Shown piece after piece: positions 14,219 through 20,636 of a stretch of DNA of 20,636 bases (position 1 is its first letter; every line of letters starts with the position of its first letter). Under the pieces are notes generated by a model, which was given only the letters and a program-made list of their open reading frames with translations, did not search any database and was not told where the DNA came from. The DNA comes from an uncultured Eubacteriales bacterium (lineage in GTDB: Bacteria; Bacillota; Clostridia; Oscillospirales; Acutalibacteraceae), in assembly GCA_934636435.1 (NCBI GenBank), contig CAKUAQ010000035.1, forward strand, positions 1-20,636, given 5' to 3'. The position numbers and the translations under genes are program-made.

Positions 14219-15325
14219 TTGAAGAAACTGGTCTGCTTGCTGGTCGTATGTATGCTGTGCGGCCTGCTGGGTGGCTGTCAGTATACCAGTGATACGATCA
14301 CGCTGAATGTGTTTAACTGGGGCGAGTACATCGACGATGAGGTGCTGGATGTCAACGCCCTGTTTACCGAAGAAACCGGTATTAAGATCAACTATAAGAC
14401 CTATGAGAGCAACGAGTCCATGTATACGCTGCTGGAGAGTGGAGCGGCGGAGTACGATGTGGTGATCCCCTCGGATTATATGATCGGGAAAATGATCAAA
14501 GAAGGGATGCTTGCCAAGCTGAATTTCGATAACATTCCGAATTTTCAGTACATCGACGAGGCGTACCGCAATTTGGCCTACGATCCCACCAATGAATATT
14601 CCGTGCCCTATACCTGGGGGACTGTCGGCATCTTCTACAATAAGAACTATGTGGATGAGGCGGATCTGGCACAGGGCTGGGACATTCTCTGGAACGAGAA
14701 GTATGCGGGCAAGATCTATATGTTCGACAACGCCCGGGACAGCTTTGCGATCGCCATGAAAAAGCTGGGCTACTCCATGAACAGCGAGAACCCGGCGGAG
14801 TGGCAGGCGGCATACGATGCATTGGCGGCGCAGAAGCCGCTGGTGCAGGGGTATTTTATGGATCAGGTGTTCCAGAAGATGACCAACGAGGAGGGATGGC
14901 TGGCGCCCTATTATTCCGGCGACGGTGCCAATATGATCACCGGTGACGACGGAAATGAGGATATCGGTTATTTTGTGCCGCATCAGGGGACAAACCTGTT
15001 TGTAGACGCCATGTGTGTGCTGTCTACCTCCAAAAACAAGGAGGCAGCGGAGCAATACATCAACTTCATGTGCCGCACGGATGTGGCGGTGGCCAATGCG
15101 GAGTATATCTGCTATTCGACGCCCCACACAGAGGCATTAGAGGAGCTGGATCCGGAGGTTTCCGGTGATCCCATGTTCTATCCCTCGGAGGAAGTGCTGG
15201 AAAACACCGAAGTATTCATTACTCTGGGAGAGGAAACCCAGAAGCTGGAAAAGGAGCTGTGGATCAAACTCAAGTGCTGGCGCTCTCCGCCCTCCTGGTG
15301 GCCTTTCTCCTGGTGGCTGTATTGA
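14219..15325 (+). CDS. potD: Spermidine/putrescine-binding lipoprotein PotD
   Basis: Extracytoplasmic substrate-binding protein of the polyamine importer. The start is TTG at 14219, preceded by AAAGGAG (14204-14210); it gives a lipoprotein signal MKKLVCLLVVCMLCGLLGGC with Cys20 as the lipidated residue. Typical landmarks follow: VFNWGEYIDDEVL near 32, ESGAAEYDVVIPSDYMI, and SVPYTWGTVGIFYN. The fold should end near KELWIKLK, where close relatives stop, but this frame continues for another 14 residues (CWRSPPSWWPFSWW and two more), a Trp-rich run-on. A minus-one frame over the same DNA encodes a leucine-rich hydrophobic segment. The core is intact, so the protein is probably functional. Confidence 0.92.
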   Translation: MKKLVCLLVVCMLCGLLGGCQYTSDTITLNVFNWGEYIDDEVLDVNALFTEETGIKINYKTYESNESMYTLLESGAAEYDVVIPSDYMIGKMIKEGMLAKLNFDNIPNFQYIDEAYRNLAYDPTNEYSVPYTWGTVGIFYNKNYVDEADLAQGWDILWNEKYAGKIYMFDNARDSFAIAMKKLGYSMNSENPAEWQAAYDALAAQKPLVQGYFMDQVFQKMTNEEGWLAPYYSGDGANMITGDDGNEDIGYFVPHQGTNLFVDAMCVLSTSKNKEAAEQYINFMCRTDVAVANAEYICYSTPHTEALEELDPEVSGDPMFYPSEEVLENTEVFITLGEETQKLEKELWIKLKCWRSPPSWWPFSWWLY

Positions 15326-15394
15326 AAACCCAATGCATCGTTTCCCTACGAAGAGGCAAATAAAAAGCCTCCGGTTGCAGAATAGCGACGAACT

Positions 15395-15438
15395 AAACGG
15401 CCTTGCTCCGACTTTCAAGCGGAGTAGGGCCGTTTTTT
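15395..15438 (+). terminator. Rho-independent terminator of potABCD
   Basis: AAACGGCC (15395-15402) pairs with GGCCGTTT (15428-15435), and after a 3-nt internal loop CTCCG (15406-15410) pairs with CGGAG (15420-15424); a run of six T residues follows from 15433. It lies 70 nt after the potD stop. Confidence 0.88.
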
Positions 15439-15660
15439 GTTTGATCCGGGCATGATTGCTTTGCACACACCCGCTGCCGCCAGCTCGATTTTCGCCCGAC
15501 GCGAGGATCGCCTCCGATACAGGCGCTCCGGTTTCGGCGCCACGGGGAAAAACTCTCCCGAGACGTTGTTGCGAGACCGCTCTCCCGGCTCATGTCTCCT
15601 GTGGCATTTTGGCGAAACGGCATTTTTGTGAGCGGCTCTGACTTTACATACTCTCTGAGC
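15439..15660. other. Gene-free stretch between potD terminator and pseudogene
   Basis: No frame here has a credible start, ribosome binding site or recognisable protein. Short words recur (CTCTCCCG at two places, CCGCTC with a distant GAGCGG) but I see no convincing structure. It may be decayed coding sequence from the lost 5' part of the glycoside hydrolase or of another gene; I cannot identify it. Confidence 0.5.
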
Positions 15661-15709
15661 AAAACAGCCCCCTGTTGTAGTTGCGTTCTACAGTAGGGGG
15701 TGCTGTTTT
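15661..15709. repeat. Large 49-nt palindromic hairpin
   Basis: AAAACAGC (15661-15668) pairs with GCTGTTTT (15702-15709), CCCC with GGGG after a single T bulge, T15673 with A15695, and TGTAG (15676-15680) with CTACA (15688-15692), leaving a 7-nt loop. The symmetric A and T ends let it act as a bidirectional terminator, but no intact gene abuts it. It ends exactly where glycoside hydrolase similarity seems to begin. Confidence 0.6.
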
Positions 15710-15751
15710 CGCCGGTTTATCCCGTGGCTGGCGTATGCGCATCCGGGCGAT

Positions 15752-17667
15752 ATGGTCAAGACCATCCTCAATCAATGCACGACCGAATTACCCGGTGTGC
15801 GGCTGGTGGCGAAATACGGAAAAAACGTATATAAAATTCGGCTGAAGATCGACGACGCCCGTATATGGGATGTGGATACGCCCTGGTTATACCAGCTGCA
15901 AGTGCGGGTGGTCGTTGACGGCGTAATGTGCGATGCCGCCAAGCAGCCGTTCGGTATGCGCAGTTTTACTCAGGATACAGAGTCGTCGCCAAAAGGTATG
16001 TTCTATCTGAATGGAAGAAAGATTCGGCTGCGCGGAGCAAACACGATGGGGTTTGAACAGCAGGATGTGCTGAACGGCCGAATGGATCAACTCGTTGACG
16101 ATATTCTGTATGCCAAGCTGTGCCACATGAACTTCTGGCGGCTGACGCAGCGCCCCGTGCAAAAAGAAGTGTACGAGTACTGCGACCGCCTGGGGGTGCT
16201 TACGCAAACCGATCTGCCTCTGTTTGGCGTGATGCGTCGCAGCAAGGTGGCGGAGGGGATACGGCAATGCGAAGAAATGATCCGCATTGTGCGCAAGCAC
16301 CCGTGTAATGTGGTGGTATCCTACATTAACGAGCCGTTTCCGAACAGCTATGAAAATCCGCACAGACATTTGGAACGGGAGAATTGGAGCGATTTTTCAC
16401 AGCCTGCGATATGATGGCTGAAATCAATTGTCCGGACTGCGTGATCAAACATGTGGACGGCGATTATGATGCGCCTTCCCCGGGCTCGATGCCGGACAAT
16501 CATTGCTACACGCTTTGGTATAATAATCACTGTATCGAGTTTCGCCGATTGCATAAAGGCTACTGGCAGCATGTGGCTGACGGGTGGTATTATGGTTGCG
16601 GCGAATACGGAGCGGAAGGACTGGATTTCCGGGAGGTTATGGAGACATGTTATCCAAAGGAGTGGCTGCGGGAACCGTTTTCACCGGGCAACATTGTCAA
16701 AGCCCAATCCGGCGTAATGCAGCACTGTTTCTTTGATCGTCCGGAGAATATGGACGGCTGGATAGAGGAAACACAGGCCCATCAGGCGTTTACAGCCCGG
16801 TTTATGACCGAGGCATTCCGGCGGGATAACCGGATGGTGTCCAACGCAATCCATTTATTTATTGACGCCTGGCCCTCCGGGTGGATGAAATCCATCATGG
16901 ACTGTCGACGGAATCCGAAACCGGCGTATTTTGCCTATCGGAATGCGCTGGAGCCGATTATGGTCAGCCTGCGCAGCGACCGGTTCACATATTTTTCCGG
17001 AGAGACAGCGAAAATAGAAGTATATGTCTGCAACGACACGGTGGAAGAATTGAAGAACTGCCGTTTGCATCTGGAACTGCTGGACGGGGGAGAGTCGGTT
17101 CTGTGCGGGGATGCCAGCGTTGCGTGCGGGGGTGCTACGTCCGCTTACGCCGTTACGGTAGCGTTTGACGTTCCGGCGGTCGCAGACCGACACAGGTTTT
17201 CGCTGAAAGCCGTACTTACGGATGCTTCCGGAAAGAGACTGTCCGATAATGCATTCGAGTTTGAAGCGTTCGCCGATGTGGAGGTGCAGGATAACGAGAA
17301 TGTGGTGCTGATCACGGATTTGGAGCCCGGCGAGCATGAGGTGGCGGGGGAGAAAATTCTTGTAAAAGCCTGCGATCCCCGGAATTACGTTTCAGCTCAA
17401 ACGGGACACCCGGCTGTGCGGGAATTCCATAAGAACGATTTCCGGTTCTGGTATGATCGTGATACGGATATGCTGAGCGTGATGACGGATAAGGTGTTTT
17501 ATGCGGATGGGTTTTCGCCGATTCTGACTGCCTGGGACGGCGAAAAGGAAGTGCCGGTTCTCGCAGAAAAGAAATACTGCGGAAAAACCTATATCGTCTC
17601 TGTTATGAATCTCCGCTGTGAAAATCCGGTCGCTAAGCGACTGCTGAAAAGCCTGTACAAGCTATAG
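15752..17667 (+). pseudogene. Family 2 glycoside hydrolase (beta-galactosidase-like), truncated and frameshifted
   Basis: Two adjoining frames together encode about 640 residues of a GH2 enzyme. Frame one (15752 to about 16381) holds the end of the immunoglobulin-like domain (ARIWDVDTPWLYQLQV, QPFGMRSF) and the first half of the barrel up to SYINEP, whose Glu (16331-16333) is the acid/base. Frame two (about 16381-17667) continues with RFFTACDMMAEINCPD, the nucleophile Glu at 16603 in CGEYGAEGLD, and a C-terminal beta-sandwich. The switch fits loss of one G from GAGGAATTG at 16379-16384. The N-terminal sugar-binding domain is missing; the frame is open upstream to about 15710 without a start or ribosome binding site. 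Substrate cannot be told; it may once have served the sugar locus downstream. Confidence 0.82.
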
Positions 17668-17784
17668 TAGTGCGTCTTAATCAAAAGCTCTCTTATTTCT
17701 CATATTCAAGGTAATTCAATCAGTGGGTTGCGTTGTATTGAAACACCGCCAATCATAAAGGGTATAGCTGAGAGAAAGCGATAT
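17668..17784. other. AT-rich intergenic junction
   Basis: This stretch between the pseudogene stop and the SASP stop is clearly richer in A and T than its surroundings. It holds no gene, clear terminator or promoter. The base composition step suggests a recombination junction, but no inverted repeats of an insertion sequence or target-site duplications are visible. Confidence 0.4.
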
Positions 17785-18036
17785 CTAAATAGCAATCGAA
17801 GCTACATACTGCACCTCTGTTTTGTGCCCTGCAGCGGTGCGGTCCTTACGGGTATATTCCAAGGTTCGTACGGGACATTTATTCTTGACCATCTGACCGC
17901 CGATAGAACCGGCCTGACGGGCAGTCAGATCGCCGTTGTAGCCCTGCTTCAGAGTCACGCCAACCTCGTTGGCAGCCTCCATCTTGAAGCGGTTGAGGCC
18001 CTCACGCGCCTCGGGAACGATGCTCTTGCTGTTCAT
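17785..18036 (-). CDS. Alpha/beta-type small acid-soluble spore protein (SASP) with atypical tail
   Basis: SASPs coat spore DNA, protecting it from UV and chemical damage, and are degraded at germination. Residues 1-50 match the family: EAREGLNRFKMEAANEVGV, then LTARQAGSIGGQMVK (compare EIASEFGVNLG and TTSRANGSVGGEITK in B. subtilis SspA). The GPR protease site region (EAANEVGV) is present. The start at 18036 has AGAGGTG 8 nt upstream. Family members normally end about ten residues after GGxMVK; here the frame runs another 33 residues (from NKCPVRTLEYTRKDR), a basic stretch I cannot match, so the natural 3' end may have been replaced. An in-frame upstream extension to 18168 is unlikely because it would cover the promoter. 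Confidence 0.85.
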   Translation of the reverse strand: MNSKSIVPEAREGLNRFKMEAANEVGVTLKQGYNGDLTARQAGSIGGQMVKNKCPVRTLEYTRKDRTAAGHKTEVQYVASIAI

Positions 18037-18102
18037 ACTCTTACACCTCTCTGTCATCGCAGCGGTTTTGCCGCCGCTTGATTTGTTTTGCGTTTGCAGT
18101 AG

Positions 18103-18131
18103 TAGTATGACCGGCAAAATGCGTGACTTTC
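18103..18131 (-). promoter_or_regulatory. Sigma-G-like promoter of the SASP gene
   Basis: On the minus strand CATACTA (18103-18109) is an exact sigma-G/sigma-F-class -10, preceded after 17 bp by GAAAG (18127-18131), 4 of 5 to the sigma-G -35 GHATR. B. subtilis ssp genes are sigma-G controlled. The leader would be about 60 nt and contains a small hairpin (AGCGG/CCGCT). A palindrome, TGTCA-5-TGACA (18133-18147), lies just upstream of the -35. Confidence 0.6.
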
Positions 18132-18171
18132 CTGTCAATTTGTGACAAAATGACACCTGCTTGATCAATGA

Positions 18172-18213
18172 CGACCCCGTACAAAGCTGTAAGACCAGCT
18201 TCGTGCGGGGTCG
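18172..18213 (-). terminator. Strong hairpin after the AraC-type regulator
   Basis: CGACCCCG (18172-18179) pairs with CGGGGTCG (18206-18213), AC with GT, and after one mismatch AAGCTG (18184-18189) pairs with CAGCTT (18196-18201) round a 6-nt loop. It begins 4 nt beyond the regulator stop on the minus strand. There is no good U run on either side, so it may be a weak terminator or an RNA-stabilising hairpin that insulates the SASP promoter. Confidence 0.55.
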
Positions 18214-18216
18214 ATC

Positions 18217-19047
18217 CTATGTATTGCGGTAGCTTCTCGGCGAACGTCCGTACAGACGCTTGAACACCTTGCCGAAATAGTTATAATCGGAGAAGCCGAT
18301 CGTGGCTGCAATCTCGGATATGGGCAGGTCCGTGGTGCGAATGAGTTTTTTTGCCCGATGCATGCGCCGCTTTAGAATGTATTTGGAAACACCCATGTGT
18401 AGTTCCTTGCGGAACAATTCATACAGTCTGGTTCGGCCGATACGCAGTTCAGCGCACAGCGTCTCAACAGAGATGTCCTCGGATAAATGTGCGTCGATGT
18501 ATTCTCTGGCCGATTCCAGCAGCTTACTGTTTTCGGGTGTGATCAGTTCCTTATAGAGAATGTAGGAGGTGCAGGCTTCCATGATTTTGGCGGCGGCCAG
18601 GATATCTTCCCGGGATTTGCAGGAGATGGTCTGGATCGCGCTCTCCAGCGCGCGGCGATTTATCCCGCAGCCATTTTCCCAGTAATCCAGCTTCTTTAGA
18701 ATCGGAGCTTTATCGACTCTGTCGGTGATCTGTCCGAAAATCAGATATCCGACGATGGTTTCGTTTTCGTGCAAAGGAATGACCGCTTCCACCAGTCCGG
18801 CATGGCAATGGTAGATGATGGGGGAGTCCGCCGCCGAACATTTGGCGAACGCGCGGCGGTCGGAGCGTCGACAGCTGCCGCGCGTCTTGGCACAGTCGTG
18901 CATCAGGCGACAGAAAGCGCATCTCTCTCCGGGGCAAGAGGTCAGTTCATGGAATGCAGCGTCAAACAGCACAAATCGAATGCCGGTCAGAGAATAAAAC
19001 GCCTGCATCATCTCTTCGATTTTTGTTTTATCCAACCGAATGTTCAA
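18217..19047 (-). CDS. AraC-family regulator with N-terminal PocR sensory domain
   Basis: 276 residues. The N-terminal part (about 5-160) is a PocR-type ligand-binding domain, recognised by its cysteine-rich segment (CPGERCAFCRLMHDCAKT, then CRRSDRRAFAKC) and HCHAGLVEAVIPL followed by GYLIFGQITD. The C-terminal about 100 residues are a two-helix-turn-helix AraC DNA-binding domain ending ATIGFSDYNYFGKVFKRLYG. The start is TTG at 19047, chosen because GGAGGAG lies about 8 nt upstream; longer in-frame starts reach into the divergent gene and lack a site. It is divergent from the isomerase gene with a 109-nt shared intergenic region, so it very likely controls that sugar operon. The ligand is unknown. 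Confidence 0.9.
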   Translation of the reverse strand: MNIRLDKTKIEEMMQAFYSLTGIRFVLFDAAFHELTSCPGERCAFCRLMHDCAKTRGSCRRSDRRAFAKCSAADSPIIYHCHAGLVEAVIPLHENETIVGYLIFGQITDRVDKAPILKKLDYWENGCGINRRALESAIQTISCKSREDILAAAKIMEACTSYILYKELITPENSKLLESAREYIDAHLSEDISVETLCAELRIGRTRLYELFRKELHMGVSKYILKRRMHRAKKLIRTTDLPISEIAATIGFSDYNYFGKVFKRLYGRSPRSYRNT

Positions 19048-19087
19048 AAAATCCGCTCCTCCGTACAAAATTACCGATTTTAGGACG

Positions 19088-19101
19088 ATGATATCTATCA
19101 T
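19088..19101. promoter_or_regulatory. Palindromic operator candidate in the divergent promoter region
   Basis: ATGATA (19088-19093) and TATCAT (19096-19101) form a perfect inverted repeat with a 2-nt centre, partly repeated by GTATCAC just downstream. It lies between the regulator and the isomerase gene, 18 nt before TAAAAT (19119-19124), a possible -10 for the isomerase. AraC proteins often use direct repeats instead, so the assignment is tentative. Confidence 0.4.
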
Positions 19102-19156
19102 AGTATCACACTTCCGGATAAAATGAAACCAGAAATTTTGACAAGGAGGTATTTTT

Positions 19157-20518
19157 ATGAGCAGGCAGATATTTGCGCTGTATTTCGGCAATCGGGGGTT
19201 CATGCCCGCCGAGCTGATCGAGGGCGCACGGCAGGACATGGTCAAGGCGGTCACCGACGCAGGCTATGGGTACATCATGATGGATAAGGAAGCTACCCGG
19301 TACGGGGCGGTAGAGACGCGGGATGAGGGACGCGCCTATGCCCGATGGCTGAAGGCGCACGAGGGCGAGTATGACGGCGTGATCCTGTGTATGCCTATTT
19401 TTATTGACGAAAACGGCGCAGCGGCCGCTTTGCAGGATGCGGGCGTCCCCATTTTAATGCAGGCCTACCCCGACGAAATCGGTAAGCTGGACTTTAAGCA
19501 TCGCCGGGATGCCTTTTGCGGCAAATTTTCCGTCACCGATGTATTTGAGCAGTATCGGATCCCATATACGGTCATGAAGCCGCATGTGGTGGATCCTCTG
19601 TCACCGGCGTTTGCCGAGAATCTGCACGATTTTGCAGCAGTGTGTCGGGTGGTGAAGGGGATGCGCCGCTTTACCATCGGTTGCATCGGTGCCAGGACCA
19701 CCGCATTTAAGAACGTGGAGAGCTTCGACCTGTCCGAACTGTTCGAACTGGTGCGGGCAAAGGCGGATACCGATGCGGCGGTTATAACAAAAAAGGCCGC
19801 ATTGGAGCGGTATGCGGACTTTTCCTCTGTGCCGGAGGACAAAAAGCTCATGCTGGCGAAGATCAGCGTGGTCATCGACGAATACATTGACACGTATCAC
19901 TTGGATGCGATCGCCCTGCGCTGCTGGAACGAAATGGAAACATACCTGCGTGTGTGCCCGTGCGTGCTGCTATCCGAGCTGAACGACCGTGGCATCACCG
20001 CCTCCTGCGAAATTGATATGTGTTCCGCGATCACCATGCGGGCGCTGGCGCTGGCGACCGAGGGTCCGGCCGCCTGTCTGGATTGGAATAACAATTACGG
20101 CGACGATCCCGACAAGGTGATCCTGTTCCATTGCGGCTCAACGGCGCACAAGCTGATGGAGGCGAAGGGTACTGTGACCTCCCACAAGATGTTCGATAAA
20201 ACCGATCCCGGCAGCGGTTGGGGCACGAATGAGGGACGCATCGGCGCGTTCCCCATGACCTTCTCCAACTGTAAGACCGAGGACGGTAAGATCACGGTAT
20301 ATTTCAGCGAGGGCGCGTTCACCGACGATCCCATCGAGCCGGAATTCTTCGGCTGCGGTGGCGTGGCACAGATTGACCATCTTCAGGATAAGCTGATCCG
20401 TCTGTCACGCGGCGGCTTTAAGCATCATACCACGGTAGCAAACGGTCATGTGAAATTTGTACTGGAAGAAACTTTCCGCATCTATCTGGGTTATGATGTG
20501 GTAAGCATTGAGGAATGA
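19157..20518 (+). CDS. L-fucose/L-arabinose isomerase-superfamily protein
   Basis: 453 residues resembling the cytoplasmic ketol-isomerase superfamily of L-fucose and L-arabinose isomerases. The N-terminal half has Rossmann-like features (GYGYIMMDKEATRYGAVETR, YDGVILCMPIFIDENGAAAA, VPILMQAYPDEIG). Metal and substrate ligand candidates are Glu259 (RCWNEMET), Glu285/Asp287 (CEIDMCSAITM) and His325 (FHCGSTAH). It is shorter than classical L-fucose isomerase (about 590). The ribosome binding site AAGGAGGT (19143-19150) lies 6 nt before the ATG. An FGGY kinase follows after 3 nt and a PocR-AraC regulator is divergent, so it probably converts an aldose to a ketose for phosphorylation. The substrate (fucose, arabinose or another sugar such as a sulfo-sugar) cannot be read from the sequence. 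Confidence 0.8.
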   Translation: MSRQIFALYFGNRGFMPAELIEGARQDMVKAVTDAGYGYIMMDKEATRYGAVETRDEGRAYARWLKAHEGEYDGVILCMPIFIDENGAAAALQDAGVPILMQAYPDEIGKLDFKHRRDAFCGKFSVTDVFEQYRIPYTVMKPHVVDPLSPAFAENLHDFAAVCRVVKGMRRFTIGCIGARTTAFKNVESFDLSELFELVRAKADTDAAVITKKAALERYADFSSVPEDKKLMLAKISVVIDEYIDTYHLDAIALRCWNEMETYLRVCPCVLLSELNDRGITASCEIDMCSAITMRALALATEGPAACLDWNNNYGDDPDKVILFHCGSTAHKLMEAKGTVTSHKMFDKTDPGSGWGTNEGRIGAFPMTFSNCKTEDGKITVYFSEGAFTDDPIEPEFFGCGGVAQIDHLQDKLIRLSRGGFKHHTTVANGHVKFVLEETFRIYLGYDVVSIEE

Positions 20519-20521
20519 ACA

Positions 20522-20636
20522 ATGGTCATTGGTGGATTGGATGTCGGTACTACCGGCTGCAAAATCGTTCTGTATGATGAAAATGCTGCCCTGATCCATG
20601 CCGACTACCGAGAATATGCGACCGTCCACGCGGGCG
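20522..20636 (+). CDS. FGGY-family carbohydrate kinase, N-terminal fragment (cut by window end)
   Basis: The 38 visible residues begin MVIGGLDVGTTGCKIVLYDE, the phosphate-1 motif of the FGGY/actin-like ATPase fold found in xylulokinase, rhamnulokinase and fuculokinase. It starts 3 nt after the isomerase stop, with GAGGAA of the isomerase end as its ribosome binding site, so the two are co-translated. It should phosphorylate the ketose made by the isomerase. The rest of the gene lies outside the window and the specific sugar cannot be told. Confidence 0.85.
   Translation, partial: MVIGGLDVGTTGCKIVLYDENAALIHADYREYATVHAG

Noticed and set aside
14111..15127. Minus-strand frame opposite potD
   Set aside because: Antisense shadow with no start signal; potD has clear family motifs.
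15661..15709. Palindrome as one end of an insertion sequence
   Set aside because: No transposase fragment, second end or target duplication is visible in the window.

Overview
The window looks like chromosome from a spore-forming, high-GC member of the Clostridia, probably Oscillospirales/Ruminococcaceae-like. The evidence is a CwlD-type amidase behind a textbook sigma-E promoter, an alpha/beta-type small acid-soluble spore protein (SASP) gene with a sigma-G-like promoter, a SpoIID-like protein, a SpoVB/MurJ-like flippase, and Firmicute gene order (radA-comEA, rsmD-coaD). No rRNA gene is present to fix the taxon. I saw no CRISPR array, tRNA, intact insertion sequence or prophage.

Layout. (1) 22-2702, plus strand: sigma-E promoter, cwlD-like amidase, radA, and a membrane-anchored ComEA-like helix-hairpin-helix protein, ending in a hairpin. 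(2) 2879-6688, plus: promoter, galM, rsmD, coaD, a coiled-coil protein and an LCP cell-wall ligase, ending at a bidirectional terminator. (3) 11072-6748, minus, four genes: a proline-rich protein with a carboxypeptidase-regulatory-like domain, a SpoIID-like domain fused to three peptidoglycan-binding repeats, a second peptidoglycan-binding protein, and a MurJ/SpoVB-like flippase. The first three have no recognisable signal peptide. (4) 11247-15438, plus: a strong sigma-A promoter, a structured leader whose 10-bp closing stem contains the ribosome binding site, then potABCD and a terminator. (5) 15439-17667: a gene-free stretch, a 49-nt palindrome, and a family 2 glycoside hydrolase pseudogene (5'-truncated, frameshifted between its two catalytic glutamates). 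(6) 17785-18036, minus: the SASP gene, with an atypical C-terminal tail. (7) 18217-20636: a PocR-AraC regulator divergent from an L-fucose/arabinose-isomerase-like protein and the start of an FGGY sugar kinase, probably a regulated sugar catabolic locus.

How they work together. The first four blocks are housekeeping, envelope and sporulation genes plus polyamine import. From about 15.4 kb the window changes to accessory sugar metabolism, with signs of gene decay and an AT-richer junction around 17.67-17.8 kb. The most interesting unexplained items are the potABCD leader RNA, the signal-less SpoIID/peptidoglycan-binding cluster, and the SASP with a non-canonical tail.
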